Source: JBCCJA01 sp039045975 (lineage in GTDB: Bacteria; Planctomycetota; Planctomycetia; Planctomycetales; Planctomycetaceae). From it: a DNA stretch of 64,000 nucleotides. Under the pieces are notes generated by a model. It was not told the origin of the DNA, did not search any database, and was given only the letters and a program-made list of their open reading frames with translations. The translations under genes and the position numbers were made by a program. The stretch's first letter is position 1. Each line of letters begins with the position of its first letter. This document shows positions 24,758 to 32,742 of the stretch, in pieces. Location: contig JBCCJA010000009.1 in assembly GCA_039045975.1 (NCBI GenBank), positions 18,205 through 82,204 of the forward strand, in the 5' to 3' direction.

Positions 24758-26290
24758 TCATTCGATCGTCGCCGCGTCGGTCACACGGGCCCAGCGGGTC
24801 CGGACGGCGGTGTCCGGAACCTCGGCCCCGCCCGGCGTGACCTCCGTCATCGGGAACGACCGGGCGATCACGTCGCGGATCTCGTCGAGGGCTCCGGACG
24901 CGTCGGCCCCCCACGCCTGCACCAGCAGGTTACCGATCGCCGTCGCCTCGGTCGGGCCGACGAACAGCCGACGACCCGTCGCGCCCGCCGTGAGGCGGTT
25001 CAATAAGTCGTGATTCGCCCCGCCGCCGACGACACAGATCGGCCCGACCTCGCGTCCGGAGACCCGCTGCAACAGATCGACCGTGTCCGCGTACGCCAGC
25101 GCGAGGCTATCGAGGCAGCAACGGGCCAGGCGGCCCGGCGTGTCGGGCGTCGGCTCGCCGGCCCGCCCCGCGGCCGCTCGCAACTTCGCGACGCTGTCGC
25201 CCGGGGCGGCCAAGTCGGCCGCGTCGGGATCGATCAGAGTCCGCCACGGCTCGGAGCGTTCCGCGGCGGCGGCGAGGGACGCAAAATCGAACCGTTCGCC
25301 CAGCCGTTCGAGGTCGCGCCTCAGCTCCTGGATCAACCACAGCCCGGCGATATTTTTTAAGAACCGCACGCGGCCGCCCACGCCGGCCTCGTTAGTGAAC
25401 GGCACCCGCATCGCCTCTTCGGTCAGCACCGGGCCGTCGAGTTCCAGCCCCAGCAGTGACCACGTCCCGCTCGACAGATAGGCCGTGCCGTCGTCGCGGA
25501 TCGGAACGCCGACGACGGCGGAGGCCGTGTCGTGCGTCGCCGGCGCGACGACCCGCGTGTCGGCCGGGAGTCCGCACGACGCGATCAACCCCGGCAGCAG
25601 CGGGCCGACGGTCGTGCCCGGTTCGATGATCGGCCCGAACGCCTCCCGCGGCGCCCCGACGGCGTCGAGCAGCTCGCCGTCCCAGGTCCCGTCGGCGGCC
25701 CTCAATAGACCGGTCGTCGACGCGTTCGTCCGCTCCCGCGTGCGGATGCCCGTGAGCCAGAAATGCAGCAGGTCGGGGAGCAATAGGAAGTCGCTCGCCC
25801 CTCGCGCCGGGCCGCCCCGCAGCCGCCGGGCCTCAAGCTGAAAGATCGTATTGAACGGCTGGTGCTGCAGGCCGGTGCGGCGGAACAGGTCGGCCCGCTC
25901 GCCCGGGTGTCGGGCCACGAACGCGTCGGCCGCCGCCGCATGGGCGGGGTCGCGATAGGCGTGCGGCAAGCCGAGCAACTCGCCGCCCGGTCCGACGAAC
26001 GTCCCGTCGACCGCCCAAGAGTCGACCCCGACCGTCGCCGACCGACAGCCCGCCTCACGGACCGCCGACGCCCCGAGAGTCAGACCTTTTAACACCTCAC
26101 GCCAGATACCGGTCAGATCCCAGACCGGGCCGGCGGCCGTCGGCAGAGGCTCGTGCTCGAAGCGGTGCACCTCCGCGATCGTCAGCTCCGGCGGAGAGCC
26201 CGACAGCCGGCCGAACACGACCCGACCCGAACCGGCCCCGAGGTCAACCGCCAAATGCCCCACGTCCTGCCGTGCCGGGTGGCCGCTCAC
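24758..26290 (-). CDS. rhaB: Rhamnulokinase (FGGY carbohydrate kinase)
   Basis: 510 aa kinase that phosphorylates rhamnulose. Visible are the N-terminal nucleotide loop 'HLAVDLGAGSGRVVFGRL', 'VGVDSWAVDGTFVGPGGELLGLPHAYRD', 'HQPFNTIFQLEA', 'LLLPDLLHFWLTG', 'VAPATHDTASAVVGVP', 'YLSSGTWSLLGLEL', 'ICVVGGGANHDLLNRLTAGATGR' and 'GPTEATAIGNLLVQAWG'. GTG at 26290 overlaps the TGA of the aldolase/dehydrogenase gene. The upstream frame remains open far beyond this start, but that part overlaps the preceding gene and does not look coding. An AT-rich gap 24648-24757 separates it from the sulfatase gene. Confidence 0.93.
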   Translation of the reverse strand: MSGHPARQDVGHLAVDLGAGSGRVVFGRLSGSPPELTIAEVHRFEHEPLPTAAGPVWDLTGIWREVLKGLTLGASAVREAGCRSATVGVDSWAVDGTFVGPGGELLGLPHAYRDPAHAAAADAFVARHPGERADLFRRTGLQHQPFNTIFQLEARRLRGGPARGASDFLLLPDLLHFWLTGIRTRERTNASTTGLLRAADGTWDGELLDAVGAPREAFGPIIEPGTTVGPLLPGLIASCGLPADTRVVAPATHDTASAVVGVPIRDDGTAYLSSGTWSLLGLELDGPVLTEEAMRVPFTNEAGVGGRVRFLKNIAGLWLIQELRRDLERLGERFDFASLAAAAERSEPWRTLIDPDAADLAAPGDSVAKLRAAAGRAGEPTPDTPGRLARCCLDSLALAYADTVDLLQRVSGREVGPICVVGGGANHDLLNRLTAGATGRRLFVGPTEATAIGNLLVQAWGADASGALDEIRDVIARSFPMTEVTPGGAEVPDTAVRTRWARVTDAATIE

Positions 26291-28506
26291 CGCAGGAACG
26301 CCTCGTGCAGCCCACCGTCGACGCTGACAATTTGCCCGGTCGTCTTGCTCGAGGCGTCGGAGAGCAGGAAGAACGCCGCCTCGGCCTGGTCGGCCGGCGT
26401 GATCGAACGCTTCGTCAGCGTCCGCCGCGCGTAGAACTCGGCCAGCTTCGAACGCAACGCGTCGTCCGACTCGGTCTCCGCGAACGGGATCTCGTATTTC
26501 GTCAGCGACGCGATCACGCGGTCTCGCGGGAACATCGTCGAGCCCTCCACGACCGTCGCGGGCGCGACGCCGTTGACCCTCACGAGCGGGGCCATCTCCA
26601 CCGCCATCTCCCGCACGAGGTGGTTCGCGGCCGCCTTCGACGTGTCGTACGCGACCGAGCCCCGCTTCGACACGACCGCGTTCACGCTCGTCGTCACGAC
26701 GGCCGACGCCGGCAGGCCCTGCGCCTCGAACAGCGGCTTGCACTCCTCGAGCAGGCTGTAAGCCCCATGCACGTTGACCTCGAACGTCGTCCGCCACGCC
26801 TCGTCCGACAGCGTGCCGTCCCTGCCCGGAGAGAGGAACACGCCTGCCGTCAGCAGCACATGGTCGAGCCCGCCGTACGCCAGCGTCGCGTCCCGGAGGA
26901 AACGCCGGATCGATCCGCGGTCGGTGATATCGACCCCGACCGACACCGCCGGGCCGCACGACGAGATCCCACTGCCCGCCACCCCGATGCCCGCCCCGTG
27001 ACGCTCGGTCAGGACGTCGGCGGTCTCCGCGGCCGACTCGGCCCGCAGGTCGGCGCAGACGACGTGGGCGCCCTCGCCGGCGAGCTTTTCCGCCGCCGCC
27101 CGGCCGATCCCGGCCCCGGCCCCGACGACCGCGACGACCCGCCGGGTCATCTCTTTCTCGGGCAGCATGCGTTTCAGTTTGGCCTCCTCGAGCAGCCAAT
27201 ACTCGATGTCGAAGGCCTCCTGCTGGGGTAACGCGACGTATTCGTCGATCGCCTCGGCGCCGCGCATGACCTCGATCGCGCAGGTGTAGAACTCGGCCGT
27301 GACCCGCGATTCGCTCTTCGTTTTGCCCCACGCGATCATCCCCAGCCCCGGGATCAACACGACCGTCGGGTTAGGGTTCCGCATCGCCGGAGAGTCGGGG
27401 TGCTTGCACCGCTCGTAATAGGCGGTGTAGTCGGCCCGGTACCGCTCGAGCCCGTCCTCCAGCTTCGCCTTCAGGCCGTCGACGTCGCCGGAGGCCGGGT
27501 CCCAGTCGACATACAGCGGCTTGATCTTCGTCCGGAGGAAATGGTCCGGGCAGCTCGTCCCGAGTTCCGCCAGCCGCGGGGCGTCGTGCGAGTTCACGAA
27601 CCGCAACACGGCCTCATCCCACTGGCACGTGCCGATCAACCGAAGTCCTTCGTGAGTCACACGACCGCGGAGCCACGGCAACAGCTCGGCGAGCGTCTCG
27701 TCGCGAACCGCCGCGTCGACGGTTTCGTACTTCGGGCCGCCGAACGTCGCCTCGCCGCGGTCCCGCTCGTCGATGTAGCGGGCCGCCTTTTCGATCAGTG
27801 AGAGGGTCAGGTCATAGCAAGCCTTATCGTCGTCGGCCCAGTTGATCAGGCCGTGCTGCCCCATCACGAGCCCGCGGAGCGACAGGTCTTCGTCGACGGC
27901 CGCCCGCATCGCGAGCCCCAACTCGAACCCGGGCCGCAGCCACGGCACGTAGCCGATCTCGTCGCCGAAGACCTCCCGTGTCAGCTCTTCGCAGCGACGG
28001 CTCGCGGCGATCGAGATCACCGCGTTGGGGTGCATGTGGTCGACGTGTCGCGCCGGCAGGAAGCCGTGCAGCGGCGTGTCGATCGAGCTCGCCCGCGGGT
28101 TCAGGTCGAAGGTGCAATGCGGGAAATAGCCGACCATCGCGTCCTCGGCCGGCGTCTTCGGACCGCGGTCCGGCTTCGACGCGTAGACGTCACGGAGCCC
28201 GAGCAGCTTTTCGAGTTCCAGCGACGCGAAGTTCTCTCGGCGACTCGTCCGCAGGTCGCCGCCGGAGCCCTTCACCCACAGCACGTCGACCGCGTGACCG
28301 GTCAGCGGGTCGCGGCACTCGATTTTCGACGACGTGTTCCCGCCGCCGGTGTTGGTGATCCGCCGGTCCGACCCGAGGCAGTTCGACCGATAGACGAGCC
28401 GGTGGACGAGCGACAGACCGTCGGCAACGGCGTCGTCCCACACGTAGTCGACGAAGCGAAAATCATCGGCCGTCACGACGGCCGGCGGTGCGGACGTAGA
28501 AATCAA
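26287..28506 (-). CDS. Bifunctional rhamnulose-1-phosphate aldolase / short-chain alcohol dehydrogenase
   Basis: About 739 aa. The N-terminal class II aldolase part has 'RITNTGGGNTSSKIECRDPLTG', 'VDVLWVKGSGGDL', 'SIDTPLHGFLPARHVDHMHPNAVI' and 'LVMGQHGLINWADDD'. The C-terminal SDR part has 'VVAVVGAGAGIGRAAAEKL' (NAD site) and 'SVAYDTSKAA' (Tyr-x3-Lys). It splits rhamnulose-1-phosphate and handles the lactaldehyde, as in the TIGR02632 family. The start is uncertain: GAGGAGG precedes a TTG (28506) by 2 nt and an in-frame ATT by 5 nt; GTG at 28536 has no RBS. The gene is the first of the rhamnose operon. Confidence 0.92.
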   Translation of the reverse strand: MISTSAPPAVVTADDFRFVDYVWDDAVADGLSLVHRLVYRSNCLGSDRRITNTGGGNTSSKIECRDPLTGHAVDVLWVKGSGGDLRTSRRENFASLELEKLLGLRDVYASKPDRGPKTPAEDAMVGYFPHCTFDLNPRASSIDTPLHGFLPARHVDHMHPNAVISIAASRRCEELTREVFGDEIGYVPWLRPGFELGLAMRAAVDEDLSLRGLVMGQHGLINWADDDKACYDLTLSLIEKAARYIDERDRGEATFGGPKYETVDAAVRDETLAELLPWLRGRVTHEGLRLIGTCQWDEAVLRFVNSHDAPRLAELGTSCPDHFLRTKIKPLYVDWDPASGDVDGLKAKLEDGLERYRADYTAYYERCKHPDSPAMRNPNPTVVLIPGLGMIAWGKTKSESRVTAEFYTCAIEVMRGAEAIDEYVALPQQEAFDIEYWLLEEAKLKRMLPEKEMTRRVVAVVGAGAGIGRAAAEKLAGEGAHVVCADLRAESAAETADVLTERHGAGIGVAGSGISSCGPAVSVGVDITDRGSIRRFLRDATLAYGGLDHVLLTAGVFLSPGRDGTLSDEAWRTTFEVNVHGAYSLLEECKPLFEAQGLPASAVVTTSVNAVVSKRGSVAYDTSKAAANHLVREMAVEMAPLVRVNGVAPATVVEGSTMFPRDRVIASLTKYEIPFAETESDDALRSKLAEFYARRTLTKRSITPADQAEAAFFLLSDASSKTTGQIVSVDGGLHEAFLR

Positions 28507-28814
28507 ATCCTCCTCGTCATCGGCCCAACAGAACACACAATTTACCACACACGAAACGGCGGTCAATGAGGCCGAATCACGCGTCTCAATATGCAGAGAC
28601 CGCCAGTGAAAGGAATGGCCGCGCCGGGTCACAAATAATTGGCCGATTATCGAGCGCCCTCCGGGCCGAGAGAGGACCCGACCTTCGATGTGTTGTTTTT
28701 TGTGACATCGCCCCGAGGCCGAGCTAGCATCACGCCACCGCCCGATCACCGCCGCGACACGGCGACAACGTGACGCCATCCGACCTCCTCATTTCGCCCG
28801 CAAAGAAGCCCGCG
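28507..28814. promoter_or_regulatory. Divergent promoter region of rhamnose genes and second sulfatase
   Basis: 308 nt between divergently transcribed genes, AT-richer than its surroundings. It contains T-runs (TGTTGTTTTTTGTGACAT around 28691-28708) and AATAATTGG near 28632. Shared control of both directions by one rhamnose-responsive regulator is likely from the layout, but I cannot identify a specific operator. Confidence 0.5.
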
Positions 28815-30071
28815 ATGCCCGCACTGTCCCGGCTGTTCGTCTTGCTGTGTGTCTCGTCGGCCGCGTCGCACGCCGCGGCCGCCGACCGCCCGAACGTCGT
28901 CCTCATCATCAGCGACGACCACGCCTGGACCGACTACGGCTTCATGGGCCATCCGCATGTGCGGACGCCGGCGATCGACCGTCTCGCCGCCGACGGCAGG
29001 CTGTTCACACGCGGCTACGTCACAACGTCGCTGTGCAGCCCGTCGTTGGCGACCCTGCTGACCGGCCGCTACCCGCACATCCACGGGATCACCGGCAACG
29101 ACCCGGTCGCGGGCAAGGACCGGAACGACTGGCTCGGGCCCTTCTTCGACCTGCCGCTACTCCCGCGGCTGCTCGCCGACGCCGGCTACCGGACGCTCCA
29201 CACCGGAAAATTCTGGATGGGCGAGCCCGCCCGCGTCGGCTTCACCGACGACATGGGCGCGACCGACCGCCACGGCGGCCGGGCCCTCACGATCGGCCGC
29301 CAGACGATGGCACCGATCGACACCTTCGTCGCCGACGCCGTCGCCCGCGACGAGCCCTTCTTCGTCTGGTACGCCCCCTTTCTGCCGCACACGCCCCACA
29401 ACCCGCCGGAACGACTGCTCGCCAATTACACCGACGTCAAAAACCGACGCGACGCGAAATACCTCGCGATGGTCGAATGGCTCGACGAGACCTGCGGCCA
29501 ACTCCTGCGGACGCTCGACGACGCCCGCGTCGCCTCCGACACGCTCGTCATCTACATCGCCGACAACGGCTGGGGCCGAGACGGGAAATGCTTCCCGTAC
29601 GAGAACGGCGTCCGCACGCCGATCATCCTCCGCGGACCCGGCGTCGAACCGAGCCGCGACGACGCCCACCTCGCCGGCATCATCGACGTCGTCCCGACGA
29701 TCTTGGACGCCTGCGGCGTCGACCGCCCGGCGGGCCTGCCGGGCCTGAATCTGCTCGACGACGACGCCGTCGGCACCCGCCGTCACCTGTTCCAAGCCCA
29801 GTTCGCGCACGACATGCTCTCCGCCGACGACCCGGCCGCGAGCCTCTGGAGCCGCGGCGTCGTCGGCGAACGGTTCAAGCTGATCGAGTGGGTGCCCGAG
29901 CCGCCGGCGGTCCGCCCGTCGCGCGACGGCTGGCGTCACAAGAACGCCGGCGTCGACGTCGAACTGTTCGACGTCCTCGCCGACCCGGCCGAGTCACGCG
30001 AAGTCTCCGCGGATTATCCGTCCGAAGTCGCCGAACTGCGGGCGGCACTCGACGCATGGTGGCGTCCGTAA
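28815..30071 (+). CDS. Secreted sulfatase-like hydrolase with CSPSL in place of CxPSR
   Basis: 418 aa from the ATG at 28815, which begins directly with a signal peptide (MPALSRLFVLLCVSSAASHA). Then 'RPNVVLIISDDHAWTDYGFMG' (metal-site Asp-Asp) and 'VTTSLCSPSLATLLTGRYPH', where the maturation motif reads C74-S-P-S-L78. The Arg that formylglycine-generating enzyme normally requires is Leu. 'PFFVWYAPFLPHTPHNPPERLLANY', 'DTLVIYIADNGWG' and 'RTPIILRGPG' are conserved. A GTG at 28770 would add 15 residues ahead of the signal. It is divergent from the rhamnose operon. Confidence 0.88.
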   Translation: MPALSRLFVLLCVSSAASHAAAADRPNVVLIISDDHAWTDYGFMGHPHVRTPAIDRLAADGRLFTRGYVTTSLCSPSLATLLTGRYPHIHGITGNDPVAGKDRNDWLGPFFDLPLLPRLLADAGYRTLHTGKFWMGEPARVGFTDDMGATDRHGGRALTIGRQTMAPIDTFVADAVARDEPFFVWYAPFLPHTPHNPPERLLANYTDVKNRRDAKYLAMVEWLDETCGQLLRTLDDARVASDTLVIYIADNGWGRDGKCFPYENGVRTPIILRGPGVEPSRDDAHLAGIIDVVPTILDACGVDRPAGLPGLNLLDDDAVGTRRHLFQAQFAHDMLSADDPAASLWSRGVVGERFKLIEWVPEPPAVRPSRDGWRHKNAGVDVELFDVLADPAESREVSADYPSEVAELRAALDAWWRP

Positions 30072-30573
30072 CGCCGGCAGGGCCGGGTCCCGGACGGGCG
30101 AAGAGTGCGCCGTATTCCGCCCGGGGCGCACGGGGCAAGAGGTCGTTGCGGCGACCGCAACGTCATCAAAGCGTCGGCCACTCGGGGTGTGTCGCAACGC
30201 CGTCGGGCTATCAAATCGGAACAGATCGACACAAGAGCCTTTGCGGGCAGGGCCTCGTGGCAGTCACCCGCACTCGTCCCGGTGTCTCCCCGATGCGTCG
30301 AACAGGGCATTGACTTTGACTTCCTGCCGAAGTCCCGCCGGCCGCGTGGCACGCGACATCAGACAGGCGGACGCCCCAATGATTTATTGCATTTTCGCGA
30401 CCGATACGGCGGCGACACCCCGCGGGAAGGCTCGAACATGGCGACGGACGTTCCGAGTCGCATGCGGGTCGTAACGGTTAACCGGGCCGCGGCAAATTTC
30501 CCGCCGACGACGAAAGTTGACGAGCGAAGGGGTGCCGCCAATTATTTTGCCGGTCGCAATTAGCCCGCTCGTA
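30072..30573. other. Spacer without supported genes
   Basis: 502 nt. The frame open at 30105-30563 is Arg-rich, overlaps the next gene in part, has no RBS and no recognisable domain, so I leave it out. Short GC hairpins occur just after the sulfatase stop (near 30075-30100) and could terminate it. Confidence 0.4.
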
Positions 30574-30945
30574 ATGACCGACGCGAATCCACTCCGCCTA
30601 CTGTCGCTCGCCGCGTATCTCGCAGTCGCCGTTTGCGCGGAAGTCGTGCACCCGTACGTGCATGCATCGACGGCGTCCGGACACGGGCATGCGGGATCTA
30701 CGTGTCACAGCTGCCGGCACGCCCATCGCGAGCCCGCCCGCGAACGCGACCAAAGGAACGACGAGCACTCCGACGACTGCCCGATCTGTCACTGGACGGT
30801 TCTGGCGAACGGGACCGCACTCCCGTCTGGCGTCGCATTTGACGCCCACGTTCCTCTCCTTTCTTCCGTGACCGGAGAGGTTCCCCTCGTATACCGCGAC
30901 GAAATCATCGCGGTCGGCAACCGAGGCCCGCCCGCGGTGTCATAG
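30574..30945 (+). CDS. Small secreted His/Cys-rich protein, possibly metal-binding
   Basis: 123 aa. A signal peptide-like start (LRLLSLAAYLAVAVCAEVVHPYVHA) is followed by a His-rich segment with two Cys pairs, CHSC (44-47) and CPICHW (69-74), with 'GHGHAGS' and 'CRHAHREPARERDQRNDEHSDD' around them. This looks like a periplasmic metal- or redox-active peptide. No family is recognised with certainty; DUF2946-like proteins have similar composition. ATG at 30574; a GTG-type start further upstream is possible. It precedes the Tad pilus genes but is separated by 300 nt. Confidence 0.55.
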   Translation: MTDANPLRLLSLAAYLAVAVCAEVVHPYVHASTASGHGHAGSTCHSCRHAHREPARERDQRNDEHSDDCPICHWTVLANGTALPSGVAFDAHVPLLSSVTGEVPLVYRDEIIAVGNRGPPAVS

Positions 30946-31249
30946 CCGAGCAGTCGCACGCCTGGAACGGGCCGTCGTCTCGACGTCAGTCCGGTTTAAC
31001 GCGTGCGGATTTCGCTCGGTGTGGCCGACACCGATCCGCGTGTCGAGCCGTTCGCGCTGACCATGTCGTGCTGTCTGTCGGCACGAATCTCGACTTCGGG
31101 TCCGCGAGGAAGTCGACCCGCAGAGACCGCTCCTAGGAAACAGGACCGGTTTCGCGATTAACCGGTACGGGTCACGGCCGGTGTGCACAAAAAGTGTGAC
31201 CGTGCGTTCTGAAACCTCTCAAAAAACTCCGAATTAACGGAAATCTATT
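30946..31249 (+). promoter_or_regulatory. Upstream region of the Tad pilus operon
   Basis: 304 nt before the pilin gene. It contains a short inverted repeat ACCGGTTTCGCGATTAACCGGT at 31142-31163 and GGTCAC/GTGACC arms around 31170-31203. It becomes AT-richer toward 31250, as expected for a promoter and leader. GGA at 31239-31241 is a weak ribosome-binding site. No convincing sigma factor boxes were assigned. Confidence 0.45.
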
Positions 31250-31648
31250 ATGCTTACTGCCAAAAAGAGCTTGAAGGCCCGCAACCGTCGTAAGGGTGCG
31301 GCCCTCGTGGAATATGGTCTGCTCGTCGCTGGCGTCGCCCTCGTCAGTGCCGCCGCCGTTTCGGTCTTCGGTCATAAAACGACCGATCTTTACGCCGCGA
31401 TCGCGACAATCCTGCCTGGTGCCCACACCGACGACAACGGCCCGATCACCAGTGGGAAGTTGATCGAAACGACGGAACCGGGCGCGACCACCACGGGTCA
31501 GGCGATCTCTCTCGATGTCGGTTCGATCGAGGCCAACTCGGCCACGGCCCGGCTTGAAGCGAACGTCCTCGGCCTGCCCGGCACGGGCAGCGATTTCGGC
31601 GGCCTGATCCTCGAAGCCCCCGACGCGACCGTGGTCCTCGGCCCGTAG
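31250..31648 (+). CDS. flp: Flp-type prepilin with long C-terminal extension
   Basis: 132 aa. The type IVb pilin signature is 'RRKGAALVEYGLLVAGVALVSAAAVSVFG': a basic leader, cleavage after Gly, then a hydrophobic helix with Glu at +5 and Tyr at +6. Typical Flp pilins are 50-70 aa; here a further ~75 residues of Thr/Ala/Gly-rich, beta-like sequence follow, so the exposed part is unusually large. It is the first gene of the Tad operon and is separated from tadE by a strong hairpin, which would favour high pilin expression. Confidence 0.9.
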   Translation: MLTAKKSLKARNRRKGAALVEYGLLVAGVALVSAAAVSVFGHKTTDLYAAIATILPGAHTDDNGPITSGKLIETTEPGATTTGQAISLDVGSIEANSATARLEANVLGLPGTGSDFGGLILEAPDATVVLGP

Positions 31649-31678
31649 TCCCGGTATCGGCTGACTGCTGAGAATGCC

Positions 31679-31712
31679 GCGGCGGCAAAGGTCTGACCTT
31701 TGCCGCCGCTTT
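31679..31712 (+). terminator. Hairpin with short T-run between pilin and tadE (attenuator)
   Basis: Perfect 13-bp stem GCGGCGGCAAAGG / CCTTTGCCGCCGC with a 5 nt loop (31679-31709), followed by TTT. It lies 30 nt after the pilin stop and 16 nt before the tadE ATG. Such an element would end most transcripts after the pilin gene and let a fraction through to the assembly genes. Confidence 0.75.
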
Positions 31713-31727
31713 CTAATCGAGAAATTT

Positions 31728-32681
31728 ATGCCCTTAAGCCGTCCCGCCCGCCGCGGTGTCGCGCTCGTTGAGTTCGCGATCGTTTCGCTCGCGCTCTACG
31801 TGCTCGTCGCGGGTGCGATCACATTCGGATTTCTGCTCTACGCGGCCCAGGGGCTGCAGATCGCGGCCGACGTGACGGCGCGGGAGCTCGCCCGGATGCC
31901 GTTTGCGTCCGACCGCGATTTCGAACAACTGCTCCCGGTCGTCGACGGCACCCTCCCGGCCGGCGAGGCGGCCATGGCCGCCTCCGTCTTCGATGAAGAA
32001 TTCCTCGTCGTCGACCTCGACGACGCAACACAATTCCCCGCCAGCGGACGGCTCGTCGACGCGACCGCCGGCTGGCCGATCCTTAATCGCCAGCTCTTCC
32101 CGCTGATGATCGTCGACTTCCCCGAGATCGGCGGCGTGCGACGGCGGCTGCTCCGCTACCCCGGCGCGCTGCTCTCGACCGACCGGACCGCCGACGGCTT
32201 CACGGTCGGCATCCCGGTCGTGACCGGCCGCAACGCGGACGGCGTCGAAACCGTCCGGTGGGTCCCGGTCGTCGAAGAGATCGATACGGAATCGAACGCC
32301 GCCGGCAACGAGGGGGCGAACCCCGACCCGTTCTCGATCGATTCGGCCGAACGCGGCCTCGTCGCCCTCCGCATCAACTACCCGTTCCAGTCACCGGTGC
32401 TGTCGGGCTTCCGCCCGTCGCCGGCGGGCCGGTTCGAGCCGAACGGGGCATTTATCAATTCCGCCGACGATGCGTCGATTACGGAATTAAACGCCGCCGA
32501 CGCGCCGGGCGCACGTCTCGGGCTGCCGAGCGTTTCCGGCGGGGTGTTCACAGGCCCGTACGGAGGCGACTATGGGCTCGGCACGCAGGCGGCGTTCGGC
32601 CGGCCGGTCCGGCCTTTCCGCCGGGTATTGACCGCCCAGGCGGTCTACCGCCGAGAGATCTTCGGCCCGCCCGCCTCATAA
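31728..32681 (+). CDS. TadE-like minor pilin/pilus assembly protein
   Basis: 317 aa. N-terminal 'RPARRGVALVEFAIVSLALYVLVAGAITFGFLLYAAQGLQIAADVTARELA' matches TadE: type IVb-like leader, Glu +5 and the long amphipathic helix. The remaining ~260 residues are a large periplasmic domain with beta-rich, poorly conserved sequence, far longer than classical TadE (about 170-200 aa). ATG at 31728 follows the attenuator hairpin. Confidence 0.85.
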   Translation: MPLSRPARRGVALVEFAIVSLALYVLVAGAITFGFLLYAAQGLQIAADVTARELARMPFASDRDFEQLLPVVDGTLPAGEAAMAASVFDEEFLVVDLDDATQFPASGRLVDATAGWPILNRQLFPLMIVDFPEIGGVRRRLLRYPGALLSTDRTADGFTVGIPVVTGRNADGVETVRWVPVVEEIDTESNAAGNEGANPDPFSIDSAERGLVALRINYPFQSPVLSGFRPSPAGRFEPNGAFINSADDASITELNAADAPGARLGLPSVSGGVFTGPYGGDYGLGTQAAFGRPVRPFRRVLTAQAVYRREIFGPPAS

Positions 32682-32742
32682 CCGGCCGCCACGCGGACGG
32701 TCGTCCGCAGATCCACCGTTCCCGAACCGACAAGCCTTACCG

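Noticed and set aside
24758..27331. 857-codon form of the rhamnulokinase
   Set aside because: The first ~347 codons overlap the aldolase/dehydrogenase gene and show no homology; the GTG at 26290 in a GTGA overlap is the better start.
30105..30563. 152-codon frame between the second sulfatase and the His/Cys-rich protein
   Set aside because: No RBS, no recognisable domain, Arg-rich, composition like non-coding sequence.
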